Shown: positions 22,593-34,599, counted from the first letter of the stretch. The stretch is 64,000 bases of DNA from Batillaria attramentaria (GCA_018292915.2 JACVVK020000053.1:242501-306500), one strand, 5' to 3'. Numbers and translations: made by a program. Notes: generated from the sequence alone by a model not told the origin.

Positions 22593-24096
22593 GTGGAAAA
22601 CTCTTCGTTAAATGTACCAATACGTACCTCAGACGAACACGCTATAATACATCATTTTAACATCCTTGCTGTTGCTTGCTTTGATGCTCCGCTTGTTCGC
22701 ATATCAACATGCACCGATGGGAAAAAACAAGCTTTATCGGTATAAAACAGCTTACAAGCACAAAGTGCCGACAACTGACATAACTCAGTACACAGGATGG
22801 GTAAATCAAAGACAATGCACGTGATTACCCAGAGGAACAAGCTGTGAGACCACCAGGCACTTCTCATGATCCAATTAGCCATTACAAGCTTGGGAAGCGT
22901 GTTCCATAGGTTCGCCCCAAATCGCTGATTGCTGCAGACAGTTAGTAAACAACATAAAAAGCTGTAGCATGTGCCGGTCCCTCTGAAGGAATTCAGCCTC
23001 ACGGAGAAGCTTCAGAGGGGGAGGAGTCACCATCAAAGGATGGCGCCTCCATGCAATCAAATAGTGCATGTATGTAATGATCGTTTTGTCTTCGGGCGTT
23101 CACCCTGAAGCAATTTGGGTGCGGACTGTGGCAATTATGATTGATGTTATTCTATTCATACGCCAAGGCAGGCACCCCAAAAGGCATCCCCACAAAGCAT
23201 TCCCACACGAGAAATAAAACAAATTCTCTTTTTGTCAGATGGAGATATAATCCACTTGGCTATCACCACGTTTCTAAATTCGTTGCGCTGAAACAGTTGA
23301 AAGGACATTTCAACGTGTATTGATGTCTCTGAAGCACTTTATGGCCACTTTGCCGACCGCAGCGCCATCTGGTTGGTCTTTGACATCATAACCGAAAGGA
23401 TTCCCGGGCGCAAACAAACATTTACACCCCCCAAGTTTTACCATGTGTGTTCCGTTAAAAAAAGTGTGAAGCCGAACGATCACTATCCATGATCAACTCC
23501 CTCCTCCCCCCTTCTCCCCCGCTCCCCCCCCCCCCACAACACGCACACCCCGAAATGCGTCCCTAAGCATACAACAGACAAAGACTGTCTCATGTGGAAC
23601 ACCTGGAGAACAAAGTCTGACGCAAATGTAACATTTTCAAGACTACGTCATCAGTGACGTGCATTTCTTAACTCTTCCGTCAGCAGTTATTTGTGTCAGT
23701 TGTAACTGTCCCATTCTTCAACCTCTCACCTCCCTACGCTCTACCTTGTCCATGAACGCCACGACTCGTACATGTCTAGCACCTGGGGGAAAACGCCGCC
23801 GTTTGATATATCAGCGCCCTCTTACGGTAGACTGTTTATTTGGTGGCGCTGAACCTTGATTTTTGCCTAAGGTTACCGTCTGACGTGGTTCACATGCTCA
23901 TCAGTTTACCTGTACGGGCAGTGTTTGTGGCATCAGGTACACACACACGCTGCACTGTAGCGAGGGGCGAGTTGGTCGTATGTCCGCGAGATGACGAGAG
24001 GCCGGCAAATGTTGCCAACACTGCGTCTGGCTTATACAGCAGGCCTGATGACACCAACAGAGCGTGGGGTCATGTTTAGTGTGGGTTTTTTTTTTA
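22593..24096. other. Unassigned sequence
   Basis: A minus frame (22652-23002) contains RFGANLWNTLPK, faintly like the C-terminal RF-x3-WN-x-LP phrase of some non-LTR reverse transcriptase ORFs, but nothing around it supports that. A C-run lies at 23522-23536. Overlapping plus frames at 23659-23859 and 23840-24079 are unrecognised. Confidence 0.4.
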
Positions 24097-24517
24097 AGCC
24101 CTGTTCGGAGAGTGTTAGTTTGTACTGATTTTTGTCATGAAAAGGCGTGGTTTTCCTGATTTTTGTATTTTGTAGGGCAAAAGGCATGCCAGGGGGGCTG
24201 CAACAACAGGCAAGCTGCCAGTGAAGCTGGGACTTTTTTTGCGCACAAGTCGGGCACAGGTGACGTGAATATGTTTGAGTGAAGTGGCCTTCTGCACTAA
24301 ACAGAGAGAAAACAGAAAGTAGATTTTCACCACTCCATTGAGCGGAAAGGAGGCATGCATTTGTTTTAAACTCCTGTCAGGTGCGTGCCCTTGAATGGTC
24401 TATGCATGGTAATTTTTCTTTCTATATTGAAGCAATTTTAGGGGTGACTATGATGCCTGAGGCTAATAGGGAATATATAGGCACTTTGAGACCTCGTGCA
24501 TTTGTATTGTTTGACCA
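24097..24517 (+). repeat. About 420-bp direct repeat, copy 1
   Basis: Starts CCCTGTTCGG and includes AAGCTGCCAGTGAAGCTGGG, CTCCTGTCAGGTGCGTGCCC and GGGGTGACTATGATGCCTGA. It aligns along its length with 25200-25581 in the same orientation, with moderate divergence and small indels. Confidence 0.88.
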
Positions 24518-25199
24518 GTAAAGGGAAGGCTTGCAATTGTCAACAACATTGTGTCTGGTATTCAGCAAAACAATACAGAGAGGTCTGCAAGTGTGGACAA
24601 CCTTGCATGTGGCAAACAACAACACGGCAAGCTTCTGTGACCGATTTGTATGCAGTCCAGCAGCAACATAACGCAATCCAGTTGTTCCAGCAGTTGTTAC
24701 ATGTACCATATGCACGGCGGCAGTTTACATGCAGCAGTGGTTGTGCAGTCTGGAAACCACTTTTGCAACCACGTATGCAAAGTCAGCCCACAGAGAGTAT
24801 TTGCCTCATAATGTACATTTGAACTTCTGGTAGTTCGTCAGCTGTTTAGAAGAAGAAGAAGAGAAAAGCAAACAAACAAGAAATGCACACTTTTACATTA
24901 TATACTGAAAGTAGGGAAAGGCAAAACCAGTGCTCTTGAGCACCCCCCTCCCCCCCCCCCCAAAAAAAAAAAAAAACCCAACCAACAAACAAACAAACAA
25001 AAACAAAAACAAAACTAAAACCTCTTCCTGATGAAAACCGCACTGGCGCAAAAGCAATACTGGTTTTAGTGGTAAACGCCTGAATAGGCCAACTGATGGA
25101 CAACAACGTTGATCTAATGCCCGACGTTTCATCAGTCCTTCAGCGTAGCAGTATGGCGTACGGACACAAACTGACCGTGGGGTCGTGGTGTTTATTTCG
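24518..25199. other. Spacer between the two direct repeats
   Basis: A plus frame at 24496-24822 has a recurring Cys pattern (CNCQQHCVW ... CKCGQPCMW) from an imperfect DNA duplication; no domain assigned. A C/A homopolymer tract lies at 24941-24976. Confidence 0.4.
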
Positions 25200-25581
25200 G
25201 GAACCTTGTTCGGCTAGTGTGCTAGTTTGTAGTGATTTTTGTTGTCATCATGAAGAAGCGTGATTTTCGTGATTTTTATGTTATGTAGGTCAAGGTGCAT
25301 GCTAGGCGGCCGTAACAGGAGGGAAGCTGCCAGTGAAGCTGGGACTTTTGCACAGAGGTCAGGCACAAGTGACGCAAGCGGATTTGTGTAGCCTAAACAG
25401 AAAGAAGACGTGGAAAGGAGCCATTCAATTTTTTAACTCCTGTCAGGTGCGTGCCCTTGAATGGTCTGTGCACGGTAATTTTTGAAGCATTGATTGAAGC
25501 ATTTTAGGGGTGACTGTGATGCCTGAGGCTAATATGGAATACATAGACATTTTGAGACCTTGTGCAATTGTGTCCTTTGGC
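25200..25581 (+). repeat. About 420-bp direct repeat, copy 2
   Basis: See 24097-24517. A third, shorter relative lies at 53512-53612. Confidence 0.88.
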
Positions 25582-26157
25582 CTATGCCCCGTAATTATTG
25601 ATTACAATCCATGAAAGGAAGACGTTGGTATCAATCGCAGAAATGTAAGCAGACGATATACGACAGACAGTAATGAACCCACACAAAGCTCCCCAGGAAT
25701 GGAGATAGAGGGAACTTCTTTGTTGACACAGATAAGCACGATTCCGTAAGAACGCAACAAAAACTAACATCAGGGAAGGATAACACTCCATACACTCCTA
25801 CAAAGAACCGCAACTCAGGAAGCGCGGTGAGGGAGTGACGCCACGCCAGAAAGGTCAGGAAGGCGGGAGGCACGTGCGGACAGAAAGGTGATATAAACTA
25901 CAGCGGCTTTGTGTGCGTTTTGAATCATATCTGGAATGTGTGCACAGGTAGTTTGCATCAAGCGGGCCCGGGCTCTCTCCGCCACAGAAAAGAAAGCGTC
26001 GTTCTTCGGAAGCCACCTCTCTGTAACGCTGAACATTTAACGAAAAGTTGAATTGATCAGCGTCGTACAGTTTTGTGACCATGTTGCGCGGCGCACTTTG
26101 TCACCAGCGCCTCCGTGTCATTACACGCGGTTTGCATAATTTCGGCTAAAAAGTCGT
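25582..26157. other. Unassigned sequence
   Basis: Overlapping minus frames (25582-26082) have no recognisable domain. Confidence 0.5.
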
Positions 26158-26385
26158 GTAATAATAATAATAATAATGAGTAGTGTATAGGCGCTTTACC
26201 CAATTTCATGAATCGGCTCAAAGCGCCGCGAACTGAACCCAACACGCACGCTCACGCAAATCACACGCATTCTCACACACTGGACATAAACACATGGTGC
26301 GAAGGGCCAGCTCAGCTATTTAAGTTTCGGAATTTAGAATTGCATTTATTTTTCAAATTTTGTGGGCTGAACATTTCCACACAAA
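26158..26385 (-). mobile_element. SINE family D, 5'-truncated minus copy
   Basis: (AAT)6 tail, then GGCGCTTTACCCAATTTCAT, CACACTGGACATAAACACAT and TGGGCTGAACATTTCCA. It ends before the tRNA-like head, as expected for incomplete reverse transcription. Confidence 0.9.
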
Positions 26386-27254
26386 GTCGTGTGACTAAAG
26401 TCCTTTATGAACTCCCCGCAATAACAACAACAACAAAACCCCAACAATAACAACAGAAATCCCGAAGGCTGATGTCGTATAGGAGTGTTTTTAGTCCGAA
26501 CAAACAGCGAACATTCCGTGTTTCTCGTGTGACATGTGGCTATAGCATGCCTTAGCTCTAATTATATTCCAGAGCGTGTTTTCAGCTGTTGCCCATGTTT
26601 GTTCTGACAAAACAATAATGTCTATCGTATGTCATGAATCTGAAACAAAACGAGAGCGTGTCTTTCACAGAAGATGACAACAGCAAGAATACTTCTCAAA
26701 TAATTTCGTTTTTTGGGAGGTACTTTTTCCTGCGTCAGAAGTCTCGGCTTCAACTCGATTTTGAACTGCACGCCAAGTTTATGCATCAGCGACCAACATA
26801 ACCTCTGTAAATGAGAGTTAACTTTGTTCCTGTGCTAGGTTGAGCACGTACCAATATCTAACGTAGAGGTTAACGTCCAATTTTTATACACTGAAAAGTA
26901 CGTCAAACATTTTCCCAGCCTACACTATGTCGGCCAATGAACCAGGTAGGGCAATGACCTCCTACTAGCACTGTAAGAAGATCAAGCTTTCAACAGATCA
27001 CCGTGTCGAGAGGCCATCATTCACCCTGACTTTTCTCTATTCCACTCGTAATGAATTCTAAAGATAAACCCCCGTGTTGCTGTGAGAGGACAGTCTGTCC
27101 GGTACTGAAACGATATCAGGCAGTAATGTTGGACGATAGAAGCTTTATGGAGGGCATTTATGTTGAGATATCCCATTACGATAATGACCCTGGTTCCTCT
27201 TCTAGTGGTCGTATGGATAAGACTGTCTGATCATGTGCCCTGTGCTTTTAAGTG
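26386..27254. other. Unassigned sequence
   Basis: No gene, repeat copy or simple repeat of note. Confidence 0.5.
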
Positions 27255-27408
27255 ATTTAGCAGTTATTCCCCATCAAGCTGTGGGATACCGGCGAGTATT
27301 TTGACCCAAGACGCAAATCAACCCTGAGCTTTAGCGAAGGGTTGATTGCGTCTTGGATCAAAACACGAGTCGGTATCCCACAGCTTGATGGGGTGTAAAT
27401 GCTTTATC
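27255..27408. mobile_element. Palindromic fold-back (MITE-like) element
   Basis: 27269-27326 (CCCCATCAAGCTGTGGGATA ... AATCAACCCT) pairs with 27337-27393 (AGGGTTGATTGCGTCTTGGA ... GCTTGATGGGG) across a loop of about 11 bases. Weaker pairing extends outward (GATTTAGCA with TGCTTTATC). It has no coding capacity. Whole-length hairpins like this are typical of small non-autonomous DNA elements. Family unknown. Confidence 0.85.
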
Positions 27409-28456
27409 ATCCTTTTTTGGGCCAATTTATGGTATATTTTGATTTTTGAACGTTTATCCTAGTAAAAACTGACAGTCGACAGCGGCTGCACATAGCAGAC
27501 GAACGAGTTTGTGCGTCGGCAGAGCACTACGCCGACAGAATAAAGTGCGCATTTTTATGCTGTCAAGACGGTGTCAATTCACTCATGAACTCAAATCCAA
27601 ACAAAACCACAAGTTTTAAACTTCCACTAAAGACGCAAACAAACATGCTGACGCTTTCAAGGAAATGTAAATTTGGGAGGTGAATGCGAAACCGATCAAA
27701 ACTGAACAGCTCTGTTCACGCTTTGTACGATTAGGGCGCGTTCAAGCGGGGTTCTTCCTGTTGCGATTTTCACGAAATCTGAATCTTTGTGAGTGTTTAT
27801 TCTAATATTTGTAGTACATATACACCGATTAAAGCGACCTTCCCCCCAGCAGCTACATTTTATAACTGCATGCATGACTCAAACGATTCAAGAAGCTTCT
27901 GTTCAATCGGAGATGTATCTAGATCACGAATCCGCTGCCATACTCTGCGCCGATAGCACACGGCCATAATCAGTAAACAGCATACATGCCGGCGAGACGC
28001 CAGCCTCGATTGAACTTTTTGAGAACGAATTTTGATAAGTGTTGGTTAAAACTGTCCGAAATTTGAGTAAGGATTGCTTGCTAGGTACAGGCTACTGTTG
28101 TTTTGTACTTGTACAACGAGTTTATGAAGTTGGAAACACCGATATGCCGAGTCAAAATGTTTCATCGTCGATGGTGTTGACATCGGGAGCGAGTTCTCCC
28201 TGAGGAGTAGTAATACATGTACTTGCTCATCGATAACGACGGGGTTTTTTGCCAAAAAGGTTGTATCTCTGTTCTTTCTTTCTGAAAGAAAGAACCTTTT
28301 TGCAGGGAAGCATGCCTGATTGTCATGTGATGTCGTGCTCTGTGTCACATGATTTCTCAAGTACTAGTACAATACGGACACTTATTACACAGGAGAGATC
28401 AAAGAAAAAGATGCCGCCATGGATGATAAACGGTAATAATTATGGTATAATATGTA
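27409..28456. other. Unassigned sequence with a short perfect hairpin
   Basis: A hairpin GTTCTTTCTTTC-T-GAAAGAAAGAAC lies at about 28270-28294, nested in AAAAAGGTT ... AACCTTTTT. A minus frame 28046-28360 has no domain. Confidence 0.45.
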
Positions 28457-28866
28457 TACTGTTTTTGTAGCTCAGGGATTTAATGTCCAGTGCCCGTATT
28501 TGTCTTTAGTACTTTACTTGGGTTTTTATTATTGTTTTTGTTTTTGGCGTTTTTATTTGTTTGTTTTTTTTTTCCTTGTTGTGTTTATGCTACTATTTTT
28601 CTCCCTTTCGGGCTGCTTCACCCGGGGGAAGCGCGTCGCCGCGGTGCAGCGCCACCCATTACCTATCCTAGTTTTCAACTTTGCTGGGGGAGGAAAGTCG
28701 GATAACTTGGAGAGAAACGCCCGATCACAGCCCGGTTATGAGCCAGGAAAACCGGTATCACATATCACAAGCTCGACCTGGGCTCGAACCCACGCTTCAT
28801 GGCCGTGATAGTGGTGACGGCCGTTCAGTAGTGCAGTCCGACGCGCTCCTATTAGACCACCACTCA
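28457..28866 (-). mobile_element. SINE family B, long minus copy
   Basis: On minus it reads GGTGGTCTAATAGGAGCGCG, then B box GGGTTCGAGCCCAGGTCGAG, the body (TTTCTCTCCAAGTTATCCGA, CTTCCCCCGGGTGAAGCAG), and the A/T-rich tail ending CTACAAAAACAGT. It is the most complete family B copy in the window and defines the 3' tail shared with 20868. Confidence 0.9.
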
Positions 28867-29709
28867 GTTCATTTCTAAATTATTATAGTGAGATGTTTCT
28901 AAGATTTGCAAGTTTTACTGAATGTTGAATCGTTCATGTAGCAGGAAGACAACTCTGACGAAACAGATCAAGGCGTGTCAACAGAGTCACACTCCAAGCA
29001 CACTGCAAATGGCGTACTAAGATTGTGTAGATACCGCACGAGGCACACAATGATACGTCATACACAGGTACACTACGTCACTCACTGCCGTATAAGTACA
29101 GAACCACAGACAGAGAAAGTAATGTAATACAATCCTTTTGTTTACCATAAGCAATTCACCGTCGAAGTGTATTGCAGCACGTAACATCAAAAAGCAGAAC
29201 AAATAGTCTTCCAGACTCTATCACCTTCACACATGAACCACTCAGAGGTTCTTCAACGACTCTGGAGAAAGAGTCTTCATCCCTTGCAAATCCGTGGAGC
29301 TTGGGTCGTTTTTCCAGGTGACGGAAGGGGTTCTCTTTAACTCATCACCACCTACCGGCGTGTGTTTTAACGCTGATAGCTTCCCCATACGCACACAACT
29401 ACAAAGGCCAAGGTCCTAATCGGCATCACTCACCCAATTCACTCTATCGAGACCCCATGCAGATCTGGAGTGCTCGTTGCGAGCGCCCCCTGGTAGGCCC
29501 AAGTGATTTATAATCACCGACAACCATGATGTAGTTCTGGACATGGCACACGAAACGTCCCAGTTTTCTAACCTGGAGTCTTTTATCGTCGCAGGAAGGG
29601 ATGGCAAATACGGTAAACACTTAAGGAATGCGCCGGAAGTTGTCTTTAAACTAACCATTTGTGAGCTGACAGTTGGCGGGGTAGGAGGAGCCACTTTAGA
29701 CGCCCTGAC
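28867..29709. other. Unassigned sequence
   Basis: No gene recognised. Frames at 29416-29694 (minus) and 29543-29926 (plus) lack domains, and the latter runs into a microsatellite. Confidence 0.5.
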
Positions 29710-29866
<157 letters not shown>

Positions 29867-29867
29867 C

Positions 29868-30030
29868 AAGACAGGAGGAGGAAGCCGGAGTACCCGGAGA
29901 GCACCCCTGACGATCTGACCGAATGAACGGTGTCACGTACGAGAAGGAAAAATTCTTTGCCCCGAGTGGGACTCGAACGTGACCTCTTGCATTGCTGAGA
30001 AAGTCTGTCAACCACTAGACCACCGACTCA
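29868..30030 (-). mobile_element. SINE family D, head fragment, minus
   Basis: GAGGAAGCCGGAGTACCCGG, AATTCTTTGCCCCGAGTGGG, ACTCGAACGTGACCTC and CAACCACTAGACCACCGAC are the reverse complement of the family D head. The tail half is absent; a GT microsatellite abuts it. Confidence 0.88.
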
Positions 30031-30575
30031 AGGTATGAAGACATCGCTCGGTTAAACTAACCGTCATCAGTAATACGCTATTACGCAATGGCCCTAGATA
30101 CAGCGGCGACACAAGGATTGTGTAAGCAAACCCAACGTGCCAACCGTTCCTTCCAGCAGTTGCCATCATTCTACACAATTACATATTCATTCAAAGCTGC
30201 CACCACGGTTGTTCCAAAAATACCCCAGGCAAAGAACTGATTAGCCTTGCATCCAACCCAGCTATGTCTATATACACAAATATACCCCCGAAACTGTTCC
30301 CTCCCCGCATTTATTGTATTGTATCCGCGGTCTACTAGATTAATTCGTGACAGCGCCTGATGAAAGCTGCCGATGACATGGCTGTCTGGCAGACGGCGTT
30401 GAAAGATTTATAGATCTACCTGTTGGAGTCACGCGCGCGGAGAACTGTGACGACAAATGGAGGATGGAGGAAGCAGACTGCAACGGAAAGAGGGTTAATG
30501 AAGAAGGATGGGAAAATGGTGCAACAGGGTGAGAGGCCGAGTACAAAGACCGAGCTGAGATGGAGACAAAAACAC
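30031..30575. other. Unassigned sequence
   Basis: Nothing recognised. Confidence 0.5.
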
Positions 30576-30780
30576 GGCCGATTCGTCGGTTCCGATTCTG
30601 GTGTTCAGATGCATAGGTAGTATTTTTATCAGCCCTGGTATAGCAGCTCTGCTGTACGGTTCGCTTGGCTCTCTTCTATGGAACGAATGGACAAACGAAC
30701 AAATGAACAAAACAAAAAAAAAGGTGAACGAACAAAATGAAAGTTTGGTTGATTATTTGGGGGTTTAACTGACGTCTTTT

Positions 30781-30785
<5 letters not shown>
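30576..30785 (+). repeat. Dispersed repeat ending in GA microsatellite, copy 1
   Basis: GGCCGATTCGTCGGTTCCGA through CTCTTCTATGGAACGAATGG and GGGGGTTTAACTGACGTCTT into (GA)n. It is the inverted relative of 34268-34462. The GGGGGTTTAACNGACGTC phrase also resembles the reverse of the family C tail. Confidence 0.78.
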
Positions 30786-30817
<32 letters not shown>

Positions 30818-31187
30818 GGAAGTAAAATGGAATTAAATAACCCTGTTTTAAAACGGTGGAAGTTTTTGGTCAACTTGTCGCTGCTGCATCTAAAGAGTAA
30901 CAAGACTAACCTATGCATCAACCAATGAGAGGCCTAGTAACTCCTGGAGTAGCAAAGAAAATCCAATTCGTGAAATAATTTGAGATAATCAACTGCTACT
31001 TAGAAAAAGGAAGGAGAATTGGGGGAAAACACTCTGTGACAAGCTTCAGCTACAGATGGCAAAAAAGAAAACCCTCCCCTGCAAACTCAAAACTACTTTG
31101 CTCCCGTAAAAAATACAGTATCCTGCGAGCAAGTGATAAACGGACTACAAGAAATGACGTCACTGACAGAATTCCAACTCTACTTAC
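30786..31187. other. GA/GACA microsatellite and unassigned flank
   Basis: (GACA)6 at about 30792-30816; the remainder is unassigned. Confidence 0.5.
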
Positions 31188-31220
31188 TCGGTGTATTCTC
31201 GTCTCCTGCTGGATCTCCAT
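31188..31220 (-). CDS. Possible short first coding exon, unknown protein
   Basis: On minus, GGTCATGG gives an ATG at 31220, then 11 codons MEIQQETRIHR, ending exactly at a consensus donor CGA/GTAAGT (GT at 31187-31186). The frame is open upstream as well, so it may not start here. No downstream exon identified. Shown because the donor is strong; otherwise unsupported. Confidence 0.2.
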
Positions 31221-32778
31221 GACCACCAGGCAGTAGCTCGGGAACGAACGTAACCTATCTCTCTGCCCAAGATGGCAAAACTGATCCTCTCACTCAGCGC
31301 TCACACAAAGACCTCGTGGAGCGAGTTGAGTCCGTGAACGCAAAGCAGGCCACAGAATCCCTCTCCACGGTTGTCGTCCCCTCCGCTTCACTCGTTCAAT
31401 GTTCTTGCTTCAGGAACTTTTATTGTTAACGGAGAAATGTCGATCTCACGGCAGACGTTGGAGCCCGGCGTTTGAAAAAAAAAAAAAAAAAAAAAAAAAA
31501 AACAAGCCCTATTCTCGACACATTCACACGCAATGGATTTTAAAGTTTTTGCCCTGAGGCACAAATCCAGACAGCGGTGAATTGCCTATTGTATCAAAGC
31601 TGATACAACGATCTACTTGACCCAGCAAAAGTAGAAAAAGCCACTAACGCATTTCACAAACAATTAAACAGGTTTAGACGCACCGAGTTTTTAACCTTTT
31701 AAAACAGAGTAACGTCACGGCACATTTTTTTAAATCTTATCTCTCAGGCAAAAGCGCACAGTTTCCATTTTATAGTGTCAATAGATCCTTTCTCCTTTTA
31801 CTCAAGTCCTCGAGTTAATCTCCGTTCTGGACAATGTCAAGGTTACAAGCACGCTTTCTTTGATGATCATGAATTGTCCGTGAAAATTCCAGCTGTGAAG
31901 CGTGAAAGTCAGTTGTGAGAGAAATGCCAGTGAATGACTTCAGCAGGCTTTAGATCCAAAGCAGGAGAAGACGCCGTACAGCCAGCCGACCTGGCAGGAA
32001 TGCGCCGTTTGCAATACAGGGAGCATCAGATTCATAAGGCCTTCATCTGCTGACGACATGAGCTGGCTTGGTTTTCAATCACTGCAGCATCCGGAACGCA
32101 GTCTGCCCAGGTAAATACTGGCTTGGACCAACTCCCCTTACCTGCACTTCACCTCCCCCACGACAGGTGTTTACAGTCTACACACACATCTACATATGTC
32201 CCAGAAGCCTTTTTGTGAGCTTACTGACAGTTCTCTCCCCCTCCTCATCCCCTGGTTACGTCCCCCTTTTTTTGCCCTTGTCGGGGTCACCCCTCTCTCT
32301 GGGTCAGCCCTACCACCCACCCGCATCAAAAGGTATAGAAAACTGGTGAACGGCAGATGCAAACACGAGGCACAATTGGCAAAGCAATGAACTTATTCCT
32401 CCGCAAACAATCCGGATGTTTGGAACTCCAAAGCATAGCGTGGCTGACTTCATTCAGGTCCATGTTGTTCCGCTCTTCTCAAACAGAGCATCCTGACGCA
32501 AAAACTGCACCGGTTTTAGAAAGAGCGACCGTGTGCACACGACACCAGCCAATCAGATGACTGGGTTTCATTTACCCCGCGCGCAAATGAGGCATGTGAC
32601 ACTGAGGCGGGAACAGCTCGTGCTGTGAAAGGTGCCAAGGTACACTCCACTTGGAAACACCCTGGCGAAAACAGGATACGTTTTTAACATTTACTTTTTT
32701 TCCGCTCCGCGGAGCAAAACAGGTTTGTTTTCTTGCTGGTGCCCGGCCTTACAGTCTCTCGTCAATCAGTCGTGGGGC
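31221..32778. other. Unassigned sequence with a 28-base A-run
   Basis: Poly-A at 31474-31501 without a recognisable retroelement body before it. A possible plus-strand ATG exon near 32058-32111 (donor CCCAG/GTAAAT) has no support beyond the donor. Confidence 0.4.
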
Positions 32779-32992
32779 AGAGAGAGAGAGAGAGAGAGAG
32801 AGAGCACTTTGCAACTCGTAGGTAAGCACACACCATCCCACAGTACTGAAAACACAACCACATTGTTCAAACTGAATTATAATGGAATTCTCTGCCGATT
32901 GAATTTTAGTTCCCACCTCTTCTGAATGAATTACAACCGACCGTTTTGTTCAGAACACCACGCGTTTCTGTTATTTGAATGACAAATTCTCT

Positions 32993-33046
<54 letters not shown>
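32779..33046. repeat. GA and CT microsatellites
   Basis: (GA)13 at 32779-32804 and (CT)n at 32989-33046 with one break. Confidence 0.95.
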
Positions 33047-33049
<3 letters not shown>

Positions 33050-33240
33050 CCTAGTCGGTCAACACGCCGTTTGCATCAGCTGACATCCTGAAACATAACT
33101 GATAACAAATAGGTCTGGCTGAACTAAAAATATCCGCCGTGAGTTCCTGCCGCTGATTAACATTCTGGAACTGGCCAGTCCGCCATTTCTTCTCAATCTC
33201 ATGCTGGTTTAACTTCGGGCAGACGACATGTATTCCAGCA

Positions 33241-33475
33241 GTTTGGGACTAGACAAGCTGGTCCTCAGTCCGCAGCCAAATAACGCCGTCTGTTCAGTAC
33301 GCGGAACACTTCTAGAACAACTTATGTCTTATGCGCCGGCCAGAGTCACCACAATGGTTTCAAATACTATATTACGACCCCGGTCGGACTGATCGTGATG
33401 CGCAGATAATTACACACTCCATGAAAGGTTTTCTACACGATGCTGTAAGCCTGTCAGACGTAGGGAGACTTTAAA
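33241..33475 (+). repeat. Dispersed repeat, copy 1 (about 230 bp)
   Basis: GGGACTAGACAAGCTGG, GTCTGTTCAGTACGCGGAAC, CCAGAGTCACCACAATGGTT, then GAGACTTTAAAG. The same order and orientation occur at 39925-40142. Confidence 0.8.
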
Positions 33476-33833
33476 GTTAAAGTTAACGTATACCAAGAAC
33501 CAAATCCACCAGTAATCGCATTTACTCGTAGTCCCTGACCAACCACATCTGTCTACTGGTCACAATCGACATAGGAGTTGCGCGAGAGTCTATAGTCGTT
33601 CCCAAAGGACGCGCACATTAATATGTATGTTTATCAGATGACCACTGACCAGAAGGACTGATGGCTTTGGTCGCACAGTGAGATATTCTGATTAGATAAT
33701 TATTCAATGACCTTTTCCCTGCGTGTATGCTACGACACTGCACTGTAGATGGGTATTTCTAATGCACTCACGCTAGATCATGACGAGACTAGCATAGGTC
33801 TGCCTGCTTGCTTTGGTGTCTTTTCAGACAGAA

Positions 33834-33834
<1 letters not shown>
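33476..33834. other. Unassigned sequence
   Basis: Nothing recognised. Confidence 0.5.
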
Positions 33835-33874
<40 letters not shown>

Positions 33875-33890
33875 GAGAGAGAGAGAGAGA
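33835..33890. repeat. CA / GA microsatellite
   Basis: (CA)n then (GA)n. Confidence 0.96.
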
Positions 33891-34187
33891 GTAGCTTCAA
33901 ATGAACCGTCAAGAACAATATTGTTGCCGTTTTCTCCGTTCTTACAATAATTACTGTTACAAGCGCTAATTTCACCAAACAAACAAGGGTTTGTCACTTG
34001 TGCTGGCATGCAGCTGTTGTCAGTTTCATTAGTACAGTGTTACTTTACCAGAGGCAAAACCCTTCACAGCTGACGTCGCCAGAGTTTCCCAAGTGGTTCT
34101 ACCATGACGAGAATGCATGAAAACAAGAGGGGGGTTGCATAGTTCAGATTTTGAAAGGTTTCCGCGATAAAGCAACCATTTGGGAAT

Positions 34188-34190
<3 letters not shown>

Positions 34191-34270
<80 letters not shown>
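34191..34270. repeat. CT microsatellite
   Basis: Pure (CT)40, at the tail of the inverted dispersed repeat copy 2. Confidence 0.98.
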
Positions 34271-34272
<2 letters not shown>

Positions 34273-34462
34273 CCCACAAAAAGATGTAAATTAAACCCTA
34301 CAACAACCAAACATTCATTTGTTCGTTCACTCTTTTCTGTTCGTGTGTTTGTTTGTTCGTTCCTTCGTTCCATAGAGGAGAGTCTAGGGGCTGCCATACA
34401 AGGGTGAAAATACTGTCTCTGCTTTTATAAACACCGGAATCAAAACCGACGATTTGGCCGCG
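34268..34462 (-). repeat. Dispersed repeat ending in CT microsatellite, copy 2
   Basis: Reverse-complement relative of 30576-30785. Both copies end at a long GA/CT tract, so the microsatellite is likely part of, or grew from, the element's tail. Confidence 0.78.
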
Positions 34463-34599
34463 CAACGGATCGAAGTTTATCTCACTAAGAGTCTCGCCGA
34501 AACCGTCAAATTGTGACCACTCACACTTTCAAGTTCTACTCTCGTGTTGTAAGTCCGCCAATCTCATAGCAGGTAGTAGTTGCTTATAACAGGCGTTAC

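Noticed and set aside
22652..23069. Non-LTR retrotransposon reverse-transcriptase fragment
   Set aside because: Only one loose phrase (RFGANLWNTLPK) on minus; no catalytic motif, no supporting frame nearby.
24097..25581. LTR retrotransposon
   Set aside because: The repeats are similar and direct, but there is no gag/pol coding, no primer-binding site or polypurine tract seen, and the spacer is under 700 bp.
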